Source: Acidobacteriota bacterium (GTDB lineage: Bacteria; Acidobacteriota; Blastocatellia; Pyrinomonadales; Pyrinomonadaceae). Taken from it: DNA of 64,000 nucleotides. Every line of letters begins with the position of its first letter. Position 1 is the stretch's first letter. The notes beneath the pieces are model-generated. The model was not told where the DNA came from, did no database searches, and saw nothing but the letters and a program-made list of their open reading frames with translations. The stretch is taken from the NCBI GenBank assembly GCA_023389035.1, contig JAEWFC010000023.1:62001-126000 (forward strand). Direction: 5' to 3'. The position numbers and the translations under genes were made by a program. Below, piece after piece: positions 33,791-42,864 of this stretch.

Positions 33791-35224
33791 TTACTTCCCT
33801 TTCTTGTCTTTGATCTGCCGCTGGAGTGCGGGCATGCGAAGATCTATCCGTTCCAGTTCGAGTCCGTGCACTTTTGGATCAGCGATCTTCTGGAAATGCT
33901 GATAGTTCGCGGCGGCATCCATATACTCGCCGAGGCGGTCATGAACGATCCCGAGAAAATAGTAGGTGACGGCTATATCCGGCTGCTTGTCCGCAAGCCA
34001 GCGATACTCGGCCTTGGCCTCGGCCAAACGGTTAGAACGAAACAGTGCCGTCGCAAGGTTTGCACGAATGGTCGAATTGTTCGGGGCGGACCCCGTCAGT
34101 GCCTTAAGAACGACGATGGCCGGAGCATACTCTTCGGCCTGCACGAGTGCGGCAGCGTAGCCGACAGCATGATCGATATTGTCGGGCTCGAGCTCCGAAG
34201 CCGCCTGACAATAGTAGACCGCTTTCATCGGTTCGCTCGTACGAAACAATGCACAGAGCCTGGAGCGCACAGCAACGTTCGACGGTTCGGCCTCCGCCTG
34301 TTTCTCGAGTGCGGCGGTGTCCGTAGATACGACCAAAGCGATACTCGCTCGCAGTTCCTTCACGTCCAATGTTTGGTCCGGAAGCTCGGCAAGCAGCTTC
34401 TCTGCCTCCGCTGGTTTTCCGTCGGCGACTAGATATCTGGCACGCAGCGTCGCTGCAAATGAACGACCGGCAGACGAGGCTTCCAATCTCTTGATCAGGC
34501 CGTCAGCACGGGCCAGATCGCGGTCGTCGATAGCTGCGATCGCCATTTCACCAAGCGCGGTGCGGTTTGCGGGATCAAGTTCGAGAACACGTGCAAACGT
34601 CGCTTTCGCTGCAGCTTTGTCGCCCAGGGCGTTCTCCAGTGCTCCGCGTGCTGCGATGATCGAAACCGGCGGGCGGACGCCAACTGCTGCTGCACTAACT
34701 GTTTTCAGCAGCTTGCGAAGTTCGTCCGGTTTGGAATTCGTGCGGAGGCGAAGCTCGGTAAGGGCAGACAATGCGGGAAAGTTTTGGGCGTCAAGCTCGA
34801 CGGCCTTGACCAGATGAGGTTCAGCCTCGGCAAAGCGACCGGAATCGACAAGATGCGAACCTAAACCCGCAAGAGCGAGCGTCCAATCACCGCGAAGCTC
34901 TACGGCTCGCAGGAATGACCTTTCCGCAAGGTCGGGCTTGCCGGTTTGCTTGTATGCCGTAGCGAGCTGAAACTCGGCCTCAGGAAATTCGGGGACAAGC
35001 TCGATCGCCTTTTTGTAGGAGGCGATAGCTTCAGCGATATTTCCCTTTCCGTGCTCTTCCTGACCGACATTAAAAAGAGCGACCGCTTGATCGACCGGAT
35101 CGGACTCGATCTCTTGTCCCGCCGCTCCAACGACAAATATCGCTATCAGCAGAGCCACAGCGATCGCACCTTTGGGGGCAGATCTGATGACGTCAAGTTT
35201 AGGGGAAACAGGAGGAAAAACCAT
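33791..35224 (-). CDS. Secreted TPR-repeat protein
   Basis: A 477-residue protein with an N-terminal signal (GAIAVALLIAIFVVGAAGQ) and about nine tetratricopeptide repeats over the rest, for example ALFNVGQEEHGKGNIAEAIASYKKAIELVP (quoted in part: EEHGKGNIAEAIASYKKA), AEFQLATAYKQTGKPDLAE and VTYYFLGIVHDRLGEYMDAA. It is probably a periplasmic scaffold for the two small secreted proteins encoded after it. The start at MVFPPVS is preferred; the frame continues 15 codons upstream. Divergent from larE, sharing the region 35225-35393. Confidence 0.85.
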   Translation of the reverse strand: MVFPPVSPKLDVIRSAPKGAIAVALLIAIFVVGAAGQEIESDPVDQAVALFNVGQEEHGKGNIAEAIASYKKAIELVPEFPEAEFQLATAYKQTGKPDLAERSFLRAVELRGDWTLALAGLGSHLVDSGRFAEAEPHLVKAVELDAQNFPALSALTELRLRTNSKPDELRKLLKTVSAAAVGVRPPVSIIAARGALENALGDKAAAKATFARVLELDPANRTALGEMAIAAIDDRDLARADGLIKRLEASSAGRSFAATLRARYLVADGKPAEAEKLLAELPDQTLDVKELRASIALVVSTDTAALEKQAEAEPSNVAVRSRLCALFRTSEPMKAVYYCQAASELEPDNIDHAVGYAAALVQAEEYAPAIVVLKALTGSAPNNSTIRANLATALFRSNRLAEAKAEYRWLADKQPDIAVTYYFLGIVHDRLGEYMDAAANYQHFQKIADPKVHGLELERIDLRMPALQRQIKDKKGK

Positions 35225-35393
35225 CTCGGAAATTCGTAATATCATCGATGTTAACATCCGACCGAACAAAAGGCTATGTTTTTCAGACTTTCAGCTAAGT
35301 TTTCCGCTTGATTCGTTTGCTTTCGTTCGAGACGGTGGGCTAACATTTCAACTTTGCCGCAGGCTTGAAAACAAGCACGATTTGCCGTTTTTG

Positions 35394-36239
35394 ATGACCG
35401 CACACACCCATTTGGATGCCGCCCAAGCGATCCCGCAAACGCCCGAGGAGAAGGAAAGCCGGCTGCGAGCGGAATTACGCTCGTTAGGTTCGGTCATCGT
35501 CGCGTTTTCCGGCGGCGTTGACAGTACCTATCTGGCGCACATCGCCACGCAGGAACTAGGCTCAGCGGCCGTCTGCATAATGGGCATCTCGCCGAGCGTT
35601 TCAGCATTTCAACAAAGCCAGGCCTCGAAGCTTGCAGGCGACCTGGGACTTAACTTTCAAACCGTAAACACGAATGAGATGCGTGACCCGCGATATGTCG
35701 CGAACGCTGCGGACCGCTGTTATTTCTGTAAATCCGAGCTCTACGACGTGCTTCGCGATCTCGGCACTCGCTTAGATATAGCCGATATCGCTGATGGAAC
35801 TAATTTTGACGATCTGAAAGATACGCGCCCCGGACGCGTTGCGGCAGGTGAACGAGATGTACGGAGCCCCTTAGCCGACGCGTCGATGACGAAGGACGAC
35901 ATTCGAGAGATGAGCCGTCGGCACGCCATCGAGACATGGGACATGCCCGCCAGCCCTTGCCTGTCCTCGCGAATAGCTCACGGCGTACCGGTCACGATCA
36001 AGAAACTATCTAAAGTGGAAAAAGGCGAGCAGCACCTGCGAGAACTCGGATTCCGCGAATTTCGCGTCCGGGTTCACGGCGATCTTGCGAGGATCGAGAT
36101 CGCACCCGAAGAGCTGCCCAAGGCAATGGAAACCCAGATGTTTCAAGGTCTCGCGGCGTTTTTCAAAGGTTTAGGATTCAAATATACAACTATCGACCTA
36201 GACGGCTTTCGCTCGGGTTCGATGAATAAAAGCATTTAA
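35394..36239 (+). CDS. larE: ATP-dependent sacrificial sulfur transferase LarE
   Basis: A 281-residue PP-loop ATPase. VIVAFSGGVDSTYLAHIA is the ATP pyrophosphatase loop, and MPASPCLSSRIAHG carries the cysteine that in LarE is given up as sulfur to build the nickel-pincer nucleotide cofactor of lactate racemase and related enzymes. AADRCYFCKSELYDVL and KLSKVEKGEQHLRELGFREFRVR complete the family pattern (quoted in parts). The start is taken at MTAHTHLD, since the longer frame overlaps the divergent TPR gene. larB, larC and larA are not in the window. Confidence 0.9.
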   Translation: MTAHTHLDAAQAIPQTPEEKESRLRAELRSLGSVIVAFSGGVDSTYLAHIATQELGSAAVCIMGISPSVSAFQQSQASKLAGDLGLNFQTVNTNEMRDPRYVANAADRCYFCKSELYDVLRDLGTRLDIADIADGTNFDDLKDTRPGRVAAGERDVRSPLADASMTKDDIREMSRRHAIETWDMPASPCLSSRIAHGVPVTIKKLSKVEKGEQHLRELGFREFRVRVHGDLARIEIAPEELPKAMETQMFQGLAAFFKGLGFKYTTIDLDGFRSGSMNKSI

Positions 36240-36247
36240 ATAAGGTA

Positions 36248-36274
36248 TCCGGCGCCTATAAGCCGGAGTTTTTT
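36248..36274 (+). terminator. Intrinsic terminator between larE and the glutamate dehydrogenase gene
   Basis: TCCGGC (36248-36253) pairs with GCCGGA (36262-36267), followed by GTTTTTT (36268-36274). The GGAGAA ribosome binding site of the next gene begins at the following base. Confidence 0.8.
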
Positions 36275-36290
36275 GGAGAACTGACGAACA

Positions 36291-37580
36291 ATGGCAAATC
36301 CAATGGCAGATGAGAACCGGCGCTTTAAGGGCAGCGATGAAAAGAATCCCTTTGAAGCAATGAGCGAACGCTTTGACCGCGCCGCACAATTGCTCGGGCT
36401 CGACCCTGATCTTTACACCGTGATGCGCGTGCCGAGCCGCGAGATCAAGGTTTACATTCCGGTGAAGATGGACACCGGGCACCTGCAGGTCTTTGAAGGT
36501 TTTCGCGTACAGCACAACTTCGCCCGGGGGCCGGCGAAAGGCGGCATTCGATATGCTCCGGACGTCACGCTCGATGAGGTAAAGGCTCTTTCAGCCTGGA
36601 TGACCTGGAAATGCGCGGTCGTGAACGTCCCCTTTGGCGGCGGCAAAGGCGGCATCATCTGCAATCCGCAGCAGATGTCGCAAGGCGAACTTGAGCGTCT
36701 GACACGCAGATATACTGCAGAGCTGATCGACTTCATCGGACCGGATAAAGATGTACCGGCTCCCGACATGAACACGAACGAGCAGACCATGGCGTGGATA
36801 ATGGACACCTACTCAATGCACGCTCGCCATACCGTGACCGGTGTCGTTACCGGAAAGCCGGTCGCCTTGGGCGGTTCGCTCGGTCGTCGCGAGGCAACAG
36901 GCCGCGGTGTGATGTTCACGGTAAACGAGGCGATCAAGCGATTCAACCTGACGCCGCCTGAAACGTCGGTCGTAGTTCAGGGTTCGGGTAACGTTGGCGG
37001 CATCGGCGCCGAGCTGATGCACAACCAGGGCTACAAGATCGTAGCGATATCGGACATTTTCGGCGGGATCTATAATTCGAACGGTCTCGACATCCCGGCA
37101 GTCATGACCTACCTGCAGCAGAACAAGTCTCTTGAAGGCTTCCCCGAAGCAGAAGCCGTCGGGAATAAGGAACTGCTCGAGCTGAAGTGCGATGTTCTTG
37201 CTCCATGTGCCACCGAAAACCAGATCACATCAGAGAATGCCGACCGTATCCAGTGCAAGATCCTGGCCGAGGGAGCTAACGGCCCGACAACGCCAAAGGC
37301 CGATAAAATATTGCACGACAAGGGGATATTCGTTATCCCGGACATCCTTGCGAACGCCGGCGGCGTGACAGTATCGTACTTTGAATGGGTCCAGGACCGT
37401 ATGGGATATTTCTGGCCCGAGGCACAGGTAAACCAGCGGCTCGAGGAGAAAATGGTCGCAAGCTTTAACGAATTGGCACATTACGCCGATAAGCATCAGG
37501 TCGATACCCGTACCGCTGCCTACATGCTGGCTATCGACCGAGTGGCCTACGACACTCGCATGCGAGGCATTTACGCCTGA
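36291..37580 (+). CDS. Glu/Leu/Phe/Val family dehydrogenase (glutamate dehydrogenase)
   Basis: A 429-residue NAD(P)+-dependent amino-acid dehydrogenase, most likely acting on glutamate/2-oxoglutarate. GPAKGGIRYAPDVTLDEVKALSAWMTWKCA holds the catalytic and substrate lysines (quoted in parts), VPFGGGKGGI is the signature, PAPDMNTNEQTMAWIMD follows, and the nucleotide fold is VVVQGSGNVGGIGAELM. Length and order match hexameric bacterial GDHs of ~420 residues. GGAGAA at 36275-36280 is its ribosome binding site. It appears monocistronic. Confidence 0.93.
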   Translation: MANPMADENRRFKGSDEKNPFEAMSERFDRAAQLLGLDPDLYTVMRVPSREIKVYIPVKMDTGHLQVFEGFRVQHNFARGPAKGGIRYAPDVTLDEVKALSAWMTWKCAVVNVPFGGGKGGIICNPQQMSQGELERLTRRYTAELIDFIGPDKDVPAPDMNTNEQTMAWIMDTYSMHARHTVTGVVTGKPVALGGSLGRREATGRGVMFTVNEAIKRFNLTPPETSVVVQGSGNVGGIGAELMHNQGYKIVAISDIFGGIYNSNGLDIPAVMTYLQQNKSLEGFPEAEAVGNKELLELKCDVLAPCATENQITSENADRIQCKILAEGANGPTTPKADKILHDKGIFVIPDILANAGGVTVSYFEWVQDRMGYFWPEAQVNQRLEEKMVASFNELAHYADKHQVDTRTAAYMLAIDRVAYDTRMRGIYA

Positions 37581-37763
37581 TTTTAATTTGGGGCTATCTC
37601 ATTAAAAATGCTTGCCTTTTGGGCAAATTTGGTTTATGTTCGATTGCTGGAGAGATCACGCGCTGCAGAAGGACCATATCGGCTTTTGGACGATTCTCTC
37701 TTCTCATTTAATCGAAGCATTGTTTCATTTGCGCGGTCTGCTAAGCTTTTTCGGCAGAGCAAT

Positions 37764-37792
37764 TTGGCAAAAATGGCAGCGTGTGTGATATT
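37764..37792 (+). promoter_or_regulatory. Sigma70-like promoter of the outer-membrane protein gene
   Basis: TTGGCA (37764-37769), a 17-nt spacer and GATATT (37787-37792). The leader ends with GGAGG at 37866-37870, 3 nt before the ATG at 37874 (6 nt before a second ATG at 37877). The remainder of 37581-37763 holds no gene; a 64-codon frame there is not supported. Confidence 0.55.
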
Positions 37793-37873
37793 GTGTAGCT
37801 GAAACGAAATTATTGCTCTTTCGTAGTTTGCAGCTACAGTTGAAATTTAACTATTTTTTTTCGGCGGAGGATT

Positions 37874-40348
37874 ATGATGAAACTCGCTTATAGAGTGTTT
37901 GTTGTTACCCTGGCCCTGTTCATGTTCTCGTTTGCGGCTATTGCCCAGACGATCGACCCGGACAAACGGTCAGAAAGAGACGACAGAAACACGGCACCAA
38001 CAGTTGGAACCGGGGGCACGATGGGTGGCCCGACCGGTCTTTTTACCGTTTATGACGGATCCACCCTGCGTAAAGGTGAATTTACGTTCAGCGCGGCCGT
38101 CAGTAACTACGACCGCGATCCCGGCAACGTTGATATCACGGAAGTTCCACTGAGCTTCCAGATCGGTGTCACAAACAATTTTGAACTTTTCTTTAACACC
38201 GATGCATTTCGCGGAGTTAAGGTAAACTCGCGTCGAAATCTTTCGGCGTCGTACCTGCCTAACTCGCAGCTGTTCATCAATGGTGCATACCGCAGTGGCC
38301 CGGCCATCGTTTTGGCTCCCGGCCTCTCAGGTCCGTTCTCGAATCAGGCGGTTTTCCGTCCGACCGGAACGCAGCCATTCGTACAGTATCCGTATATTGG
38401 CGGCAGCGCAGGCACATTCGGCTTGCAGTTCCCGTTCACGTCGGGCCCGATCTTCGGCTTCCCGGCAGGAACGAACGCACTGCTCGGCCCGGGCTATAGC
38501 TCAGGCGGCGCAGCTGATAACTTCCCCGGCATCGGTTCGGTCTATGGCAGCATCCTTCCGGGTGTCGTCCTTTCGACCGTTCCGCTATTGAGCCCGACGG
38601 GAGCACCGGCTGGCGAGGCACCTAGCGTATTTACGCTTGCTCCGTCGTACCTGGCAGACGCTCCGTTCGTGAACCGTGCATACGGCACGTCTTCGTTCAG
38701 CACGATGACGGTCGGCGGTAAATGGCGCTTCACCGACAATCAGAACATCGTCGGTGCCGGTCTTGTTGGTTACTATCGCTTCTATCTTGATAACGCTGAC
38801 GATTTCGAAGGCTTTAACATGATGCAGCGTGGTGCCAGCCCGGGCGGCAACCGCGGCGACTTTGGCCTGACGTTCTTTACGGACGCACGCATCAAGCCGT
38901 GGATGAACCTTTCGGCAAACGTTGGCTACCACTACAACGCAAGCGTCAAGGCAGACACGCTCGGCGGCGAATTTACGCTGCTTGATCGTCCTGATGAACT
39001 GATGTTCGCGATCGGTGCTGACTTCCCTGTCAACAAGTGGTTCCAGCCGATCCTTGAGTACCGTGCTCTCCGCTATGTTGGCGGCCGCACACCGAATGCT
39101 TTCGAGCATCACCCGATGGACGCCATCGCCGGTGCACGTGTTTATCCGTTCCGATGGATGAGCATAGGTGGTGCATGGCGATATAACGTCAACCAGCAGG
39201 ATCGTGATTCGTTTGGTGACGATACGTTCAACACCTCGGTAACCGTTCCCTGCTTCATCGTAGGCACGACCACACCGTCAGGCCAGGGCGGCCCGATCTG
39301 TACGCCGGCGACGATCAATCAGAGCTTTACGGGTGCACCGAACGGCTTTGTTGCTTCGAACGATCCACACGGATTCATCTTCCAGATCACGGCAGGCCGC
39401 AGGAATGCTCGCCAGGGTGATATCCCGAACATTCCGGCTAACGTCGAGTCGCTTACCTTAAGCGATGAGACCATCACTGGCGGATGCCCTCCGGGAGAAG
39501 TTCCGCGTGAAGGAGCTGTTTGTAACGAAAGCACGACCATTGAAGTCACGACCTTTGCTCGCGATGCTGAGAACGATGTATTGACCTACAACTACACCGT
39601 TACCGGCGGCCGTATCGTCGGCACTGGAGCAAACGTTCAGTGGGATCTCAGTGGCGTCACCCCGGGAACCTACACGATCACGGCTGCTGTCGATGACGGT
39701 TGCGGCGTTTGCGGACAGACGCAAACCAAGACCATCACGATCGCAGAGTGCGACTGTGTCACGGCTTGCCCGGCTTGCCCGACGGTCACCATTACGGGAC
39801 CTGCAGGCATCACCAGCCCGGGAAGTTCGATGACCTTCACCGCCAACATCAGCGGCGGCGATGGCCTGTCATTGAACTGGTCGGTCTCAGGCGGTACCAT
39901 CCGCGAAGGCCAGGGTACACGCAGCATTGTCGTTGATACCACACAGGCCGATGCCGGTTCGACCATCGTTGCAACGCTTAACTTGGGCGGCTTCGATCCG
40001 AACTGTGGAACCTGCCAGGCCGAGTTCACGGAGAGCGGAATTGTTGATAGCATTCCGTCCCCGATCTTGGTTGATGAATTCGGACGCCTCTCGAATGACG
40101 AGATCCGAGCTAAGCTCGATATCTTCTTCGCAGAGCTTTCGAACAATCCTGGCGATCAGGGTTACATCATCAACTACGGTACTTCACGTGAGATCGCAGC
40201 ACGCGAACGGCTGATCGCGAACCACATTCGGTTCCGTCGGTTCGACGCAACCCGCATCACGATGGTCAGCGGCGGCGACTCGGTAACGGGTGAGCCGACC
40301 ACGAAGCTGTACCGCGTACCGCAGGGTGCTGAAAACCCGGCTCCGTAA
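37874..40348 (+). CDS. Outer-membrane beta-barrel protein with Ig-like domains and OmpA-like tail
   Basis: An 824-residue protein. Signal peptide (VTLALFMFSFAAIAQ), then a beta-barrel-like N-terminal half (~50-510) with alternating hydrophobic strands and DNFELFFN-type turns (read here as NNFELFFNTDAF). Two Ig/PKD-like domains follow (ITGGCPPGEVPREGAVC..., then a Cys-rich CDCVTACPACPTV hinge and TITGPAGITSPGSSMTF). The last ~100 residues (LVDEFGRLSNDEIRAKLDIF, then GYIINYGTSREIAARERLI) look like a divergent OmpA-like peptidoglycan-associated domain. It probably anchors the outer membrane to the cell wall. A strong promoter, RBS and terminator suggest high expression. Confidence 0.82.
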   Translation: MMKLAYRVFVVTLALFMFSFAAIAQTIDPDKRSERDDRNTAPTVGTGGTMGGPTGLFTVYDGSTLRKGEFTFSAAVSNYDRDPGNVDITEVPLSFQIGVTNNFELFFNTDAFRGVKVNSRRNLSASYLPNSQLFINGAYRSGPAIVLAPGLSGPFSNQAVFRPTGTQPFVQYPYIGGSAGTFGLQFPFTSGPIFGFPAGTNALLGPGYSSGGAADNFPGIGSVYGSILPGVVLSTVPLLSPTGAPAGEAPSVFTLAPSYLADAPFVNRAYGTSSFSTMTVGGKWRFTDNQNIVGAGLVGYYRFYLDNADDFEGFNMMQRGASPGGNRGDFGLTFFTDARIKPWMNLSANVGYHYNASVKADTLGGEFTLLDRPDELMFAIGADFPVNKWFQPILEYRALRYVGGRTPNAFEHHPMDAIAGARVYPFRWMSIGGAWRYNVNQQDRDSFGDDTFNTSVTVPCFIVGTTTPSGQGGPICTPATINQSFTGAPNGFVASNDPHGFIFQITAGRRNARQGDIPNIPANVESLTLSDETITGGCPPGEVPREGAVCNESTTIEVTTFARDAENDVLTYNYTVTGGRIVGTGANVQWDLSGVTPGTYTITAAVDDGCGVCGQTQTKTITIAECDCVTACPACPTVTITGPAGITSPGSSMTFTANISGGDGLSLNWSVSGGTIREGQGTRSIVVDTTQADAGSTIVATLNLGGFDPNCGTCQAEFTESGIVDSIPSPILVDEFGRLSNDEIRAKLDIFFAELSNNPGDQGYIINYGTSREIAARERLIANHIRFRRFDATRITMVSGGDSVTGEPTTKLYRVPQGAENPAP

Positions 40349-40389
40349 TTAAACGCTTTGTAGCCCGAGAGGGATACGAACATCAACCG

Positions 40390-40420
40390 AAAGGGCGAGA
40401 CTGAAAGGTCTCGCCCTTTT
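40390..40420 (+). terminator. Strong intrinsic terminator of the outer-membrane protein gene
   Basis: AAAGGGCGAGAC (40390-40401) pairs perfectly with GTCTCGCCCTTT (40408-40419) around a 6-nt loop, followed by TATTG. Confidence 0.9.
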
Positions 40421-40453
40421 ATTGTTTGCCTGCGACACTGGTCACCTAAAGTT

Positions 40454-40482
40454 TTGCATTAGCTTTCACACCTGTGTAAAAT
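40454..40482 (+). promoter_or_regulatory. Sigma70-like promoter of the BNR-repeat protein gene
   Basis: TTGCAT (40454-40459), 17-nt spacer, TAAAAT (40477-40482). This predicts a leader of about 115 nt; no riboswitch is recognised in it. Confidence 0.6.
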
Positions 40483-40604
40483 TGGACGTGTTAAACGGTG
40501 GGCAGGTCTTTGGGAATTGAACTCGATCGGCGTTTCCTGCGAACCACCCCGGCGTTTCGTTCATCCAAGCACCGGTCATCCTTTTACCCTGAGAATCAAG
40601 CATT

Positions 40605-42743
40605 ATGAAATACACATCTTTGATGAGTCCTCGATACCTAACGCTCTCCATCCTGATCATTGCGGTTGCGGCTTTCGGTTTTACGTCTGCGGCGGCATTT
40701 GACGACGACGCAGGAACGTTCGAAGACAAGACGAATTCCGCTGTTTGGCATGTGCTTGGGCCGGCAGGCGGCGATGTTCGTGCGGTCGTCGTCGACCCCA
40801 AAGATGAGAATCGGCTTTACATAAGCACGATGGATGGGCAGATCCATACCTCCGCGGATGGCGGAGCATCGTGGCGTCTTCTCGTGAACCTTAATCAGCC
40901 GCAGCTCATCCTGGATGATCTGCTGGTTGACCGTTCAGATTCAAATCGTATTTACGCGGCCGGAAACCGCGGAAATGCAGCAGGCGGTTTCTTTCACTCG
41001 ACCGACGGCGGCAAGACATGGAAAGAGGCAAAAGAGCTTCGAGATCAGTCCGTACACTCGCTTACCCAGGCCGACTATGATCCAAAAGTGCTGTTCGTAG
41101 GCACCCGCGTCGGCGTTTGGCGTTCGAGCGACTCCGGTGAAAGCTGGCAACGTCTGGAATCGGGGTCAATGCCGATCAACGTCAATTCGATGGCGGTCGA
41201 CCCGAAAAATATAAATACCATTTACGCGGGAACCTGGTGGCGTCCCTATAAATCGACCGATGCCGGAAAGACATGGAGGCTGATCAAGAACGGGATGATC
41301 GACGATTCTGATGTTTTCGCGATCTCGATCAACCAGGAAAACCCCAGCAATCTTTTCGCTTCAGCATGCAGCGGGATCTACGAATCAACTAACGGCGGTG
41401 AGAACTGGAGAAAGATCCAGGGAATTCCGTCGACCTCGCGGCGTACACGCGACATCATGATCCACCCGTCCGACCCGAGCAAGGTTTACGCGGCCACTAC
41501 CGAAGGCTTTTGGATGTCGGCAAACGGCGGTAAAACGTGGAGCATGACGACCCAGCGAAATCTTGAGATCAATGCGATCGCCGTGCACCCGAGCAAGCCG
41601 GAGCGTGTCTTCATCGGTACGAATAACCACGGCGTGATGGTGTCGAACGATGGCGGCAGGAGCTTTGCCCAGACGAATCGCAACTTTACAAGCCGGTTTA
41701 CCTATTCCGTAACGGCAGACCTGACGCAGCCGAACCGGTTGTACGCGACCACTAAGAACACTTCATCAAGCGGCGGGTTCGTTTTTGTCAGCAATGACGG
41801 CGGCCGCACTTGGACACAGGCAAAAGGCCTGGACATCAATCTGCATGCAGCGTTTGCGGTTCTTCAAGATCGACAGGACCCGACGAAGATGTTTATGGGA
41901 ACGAACGTCGGAATGTTCCAGTCGCTAGATCGAGGAAATACCTGGAAACTTTTAACCGCACCCAAACCAAAGAGAATGACCGCCGCTCAACGTAGGGCTG
42001 CGGCAGCAGCCGAAAAGAAGCGTATCGCAGAGGGCGGGCCGGAGCTGTACCCGGTTCTCGGTGAAAAGGTAAAGGTACTGGCACACACCGAGGATGACAA
42101 GAATGGTATTCTAGCTGGCACCGATAAAGGCGTTTACCGCACTTATGACATTGCGAAGGGCTGGGAAAAGCTGCCGATGACCGCTGGTCTCGATGCTAAT
42201 ATCACTGCCCTGCACACATCGCCTAGCGTTCCCGGGACGATATGGGCGGGTACCGCAACCTCAGGCGTGATCGTTTCAACGGACGACGGTAAGACATGGA
42301 CCAAACTGAATAGTTCGCCGGATGGAATTCCGGTCAGCTCCATCGTGGTCGACCCCAAACAGCCGAATCATGTCTATGTCGGGACCATACAGTCGCTTTA
42401 CCTAAGCCGTGACGGCGGCCGCAGTTGGACCAGGCGTGGCGGCAACTTGCCGCTCGGCAACTATACGAGCATCCTGATCAATCCGAACGATTCAAAAGAG
42501 ATCATGGTCTCGAGTGCACACGAGAACGAGGGCGGTGTTTATGTCTCGGACGACGCGGGAATGAATTGGAAGCGTTTCGATTCCAAGGGTATGACACTGC
42601 CGAGCCGGCGTGTTTGGGCACTGACGTTCGACCCAACCGATCCGAACCGCATCTATGCCGGAACGCATTCGTCGGGCGTGTATGCCATCGAACGGCAGCA
42701 GGACGTCGCTAACGCCACGACAGCGACGGTCGATGGAAATTAA
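40605..42743 (+). CDS. Secreted BNR/Ycf48-like beta-propeller protein
   Basis: A 712-residue exported protein. After a signal peptide (LTLSILIIAVAAFGFTSAAA) come about ten BNR/Asp-box repeats of the sialidase/VPS10/Ycf48 type, each with S-x-D-G-G-x-x-W (STDGGKTWKEA, SDSGESWQRL, STDAGKTWRLI, STDDGKTWTKL and others). Between repeats near residues 450-480 is a basic insert (KPKRMTAAQRRAAAAAEKKR). The fold is a seven- or ten-bladed propeller and is usually a binding or assembly module rather than an enzyme. Followed by a strong terminator. Confidence 0.88.
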   Translation: MKYTSLMSPRYLTLSILIIAVAAFGFTSAAAFDDDAGTFEDKTNSAVWHVLGPAGGDVRAVVVDPKDENRLYISTMDGQIHTSADGGASWRLLVNLNQPQLILDDLLVDRSDSNRIYAAGNRGNAAGGFFHSTDGGKTWKEAKELRDQSVHSLTQADYDPKVLFVGTRVGVWRSSDSGESWQRLESGSMPINVNSMAVDPKNINTIYAGTWWRPYKSTDAGKTWRLIKNGMIDDSDVFAISINQENPSNLFASACSGIYESTNGGENWRKIQGIPSTSRRTRDIMIHPSDPSKVYAATTEGFWMSANGGKTWSMTTQRNLEINAIAVHPSKPERVFIGTNNHGVMVSNDGGRSFAQTNRNFTSRFTYSVTADLTQPNRLYATTKNTSSSGGFVFVSNDGGRTWTQAKGLDINLHAAFAVLQDRQDPTKMFMGTNVGMFQSLDRGNTWKLLTAPKPKRMTAAQRRAAAAAEKKRIAEGGPELYPVLGEKVKVLAHTEDDKNGILAGTDKGVYRTYDIAKGWEKLPMTAGLDANITALHTSPSVPGTIWAGTATSGVIVSTDDGKTWTKLNSSPDGIPVSSIVVDPKQPNHVYVGTIQSLYLSRDGGRSWTRRGGNLPLGNYTSILINPNDSKEIMVSSAHENEGGVYVSDDAGMNWKRFDSKGMTLPSRRVWALTFDPTDPNRIYAGTHSSGVYAIERQQDVANATTATVDGN

Positions 42744-42769
42744 TTAGCTCCTGATCACAAGTCAGACTG

Positions 42770-42797
42770 AAGGCGGCCGATCTGCGGCCGCCTTTTT
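42770..42797 (+). terminator. Intrinsic terminator of the BNR protein gene
   Basis: AAGGCGGCC (42770-42778) pairs with GGCCGCCTT (42786-42794), followed by TTT. Confidence 0.85.
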
Positions 42798-42806
42798 GCT
42801 CGCCGT

Positions 42807-42836
42807 TTGGCAGTTGGACGCCCTAAATTCTATAAT
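42807..42836 (+). promoter_or_regulatory. Sigma70-like promoter of the bshC operon
   Basis: TTGGCA (42807-42812), 18-nt spacer, perfect TATAAT (42831-42836), 28 nt before the bshC ATG. It likely drives bshC, mutL and the three genes after them. Confidence 0.7.
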
Positions 42837-42864
42837 CTGAATTAACCGGGAGCCCAAACAACAG

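Noticed and set aside
37608..37802. 64-codon frame before the outer-membrane protein gene
   Set aside because: Overlaps the likely promoter, no ribosome binding site and no recognisable features.
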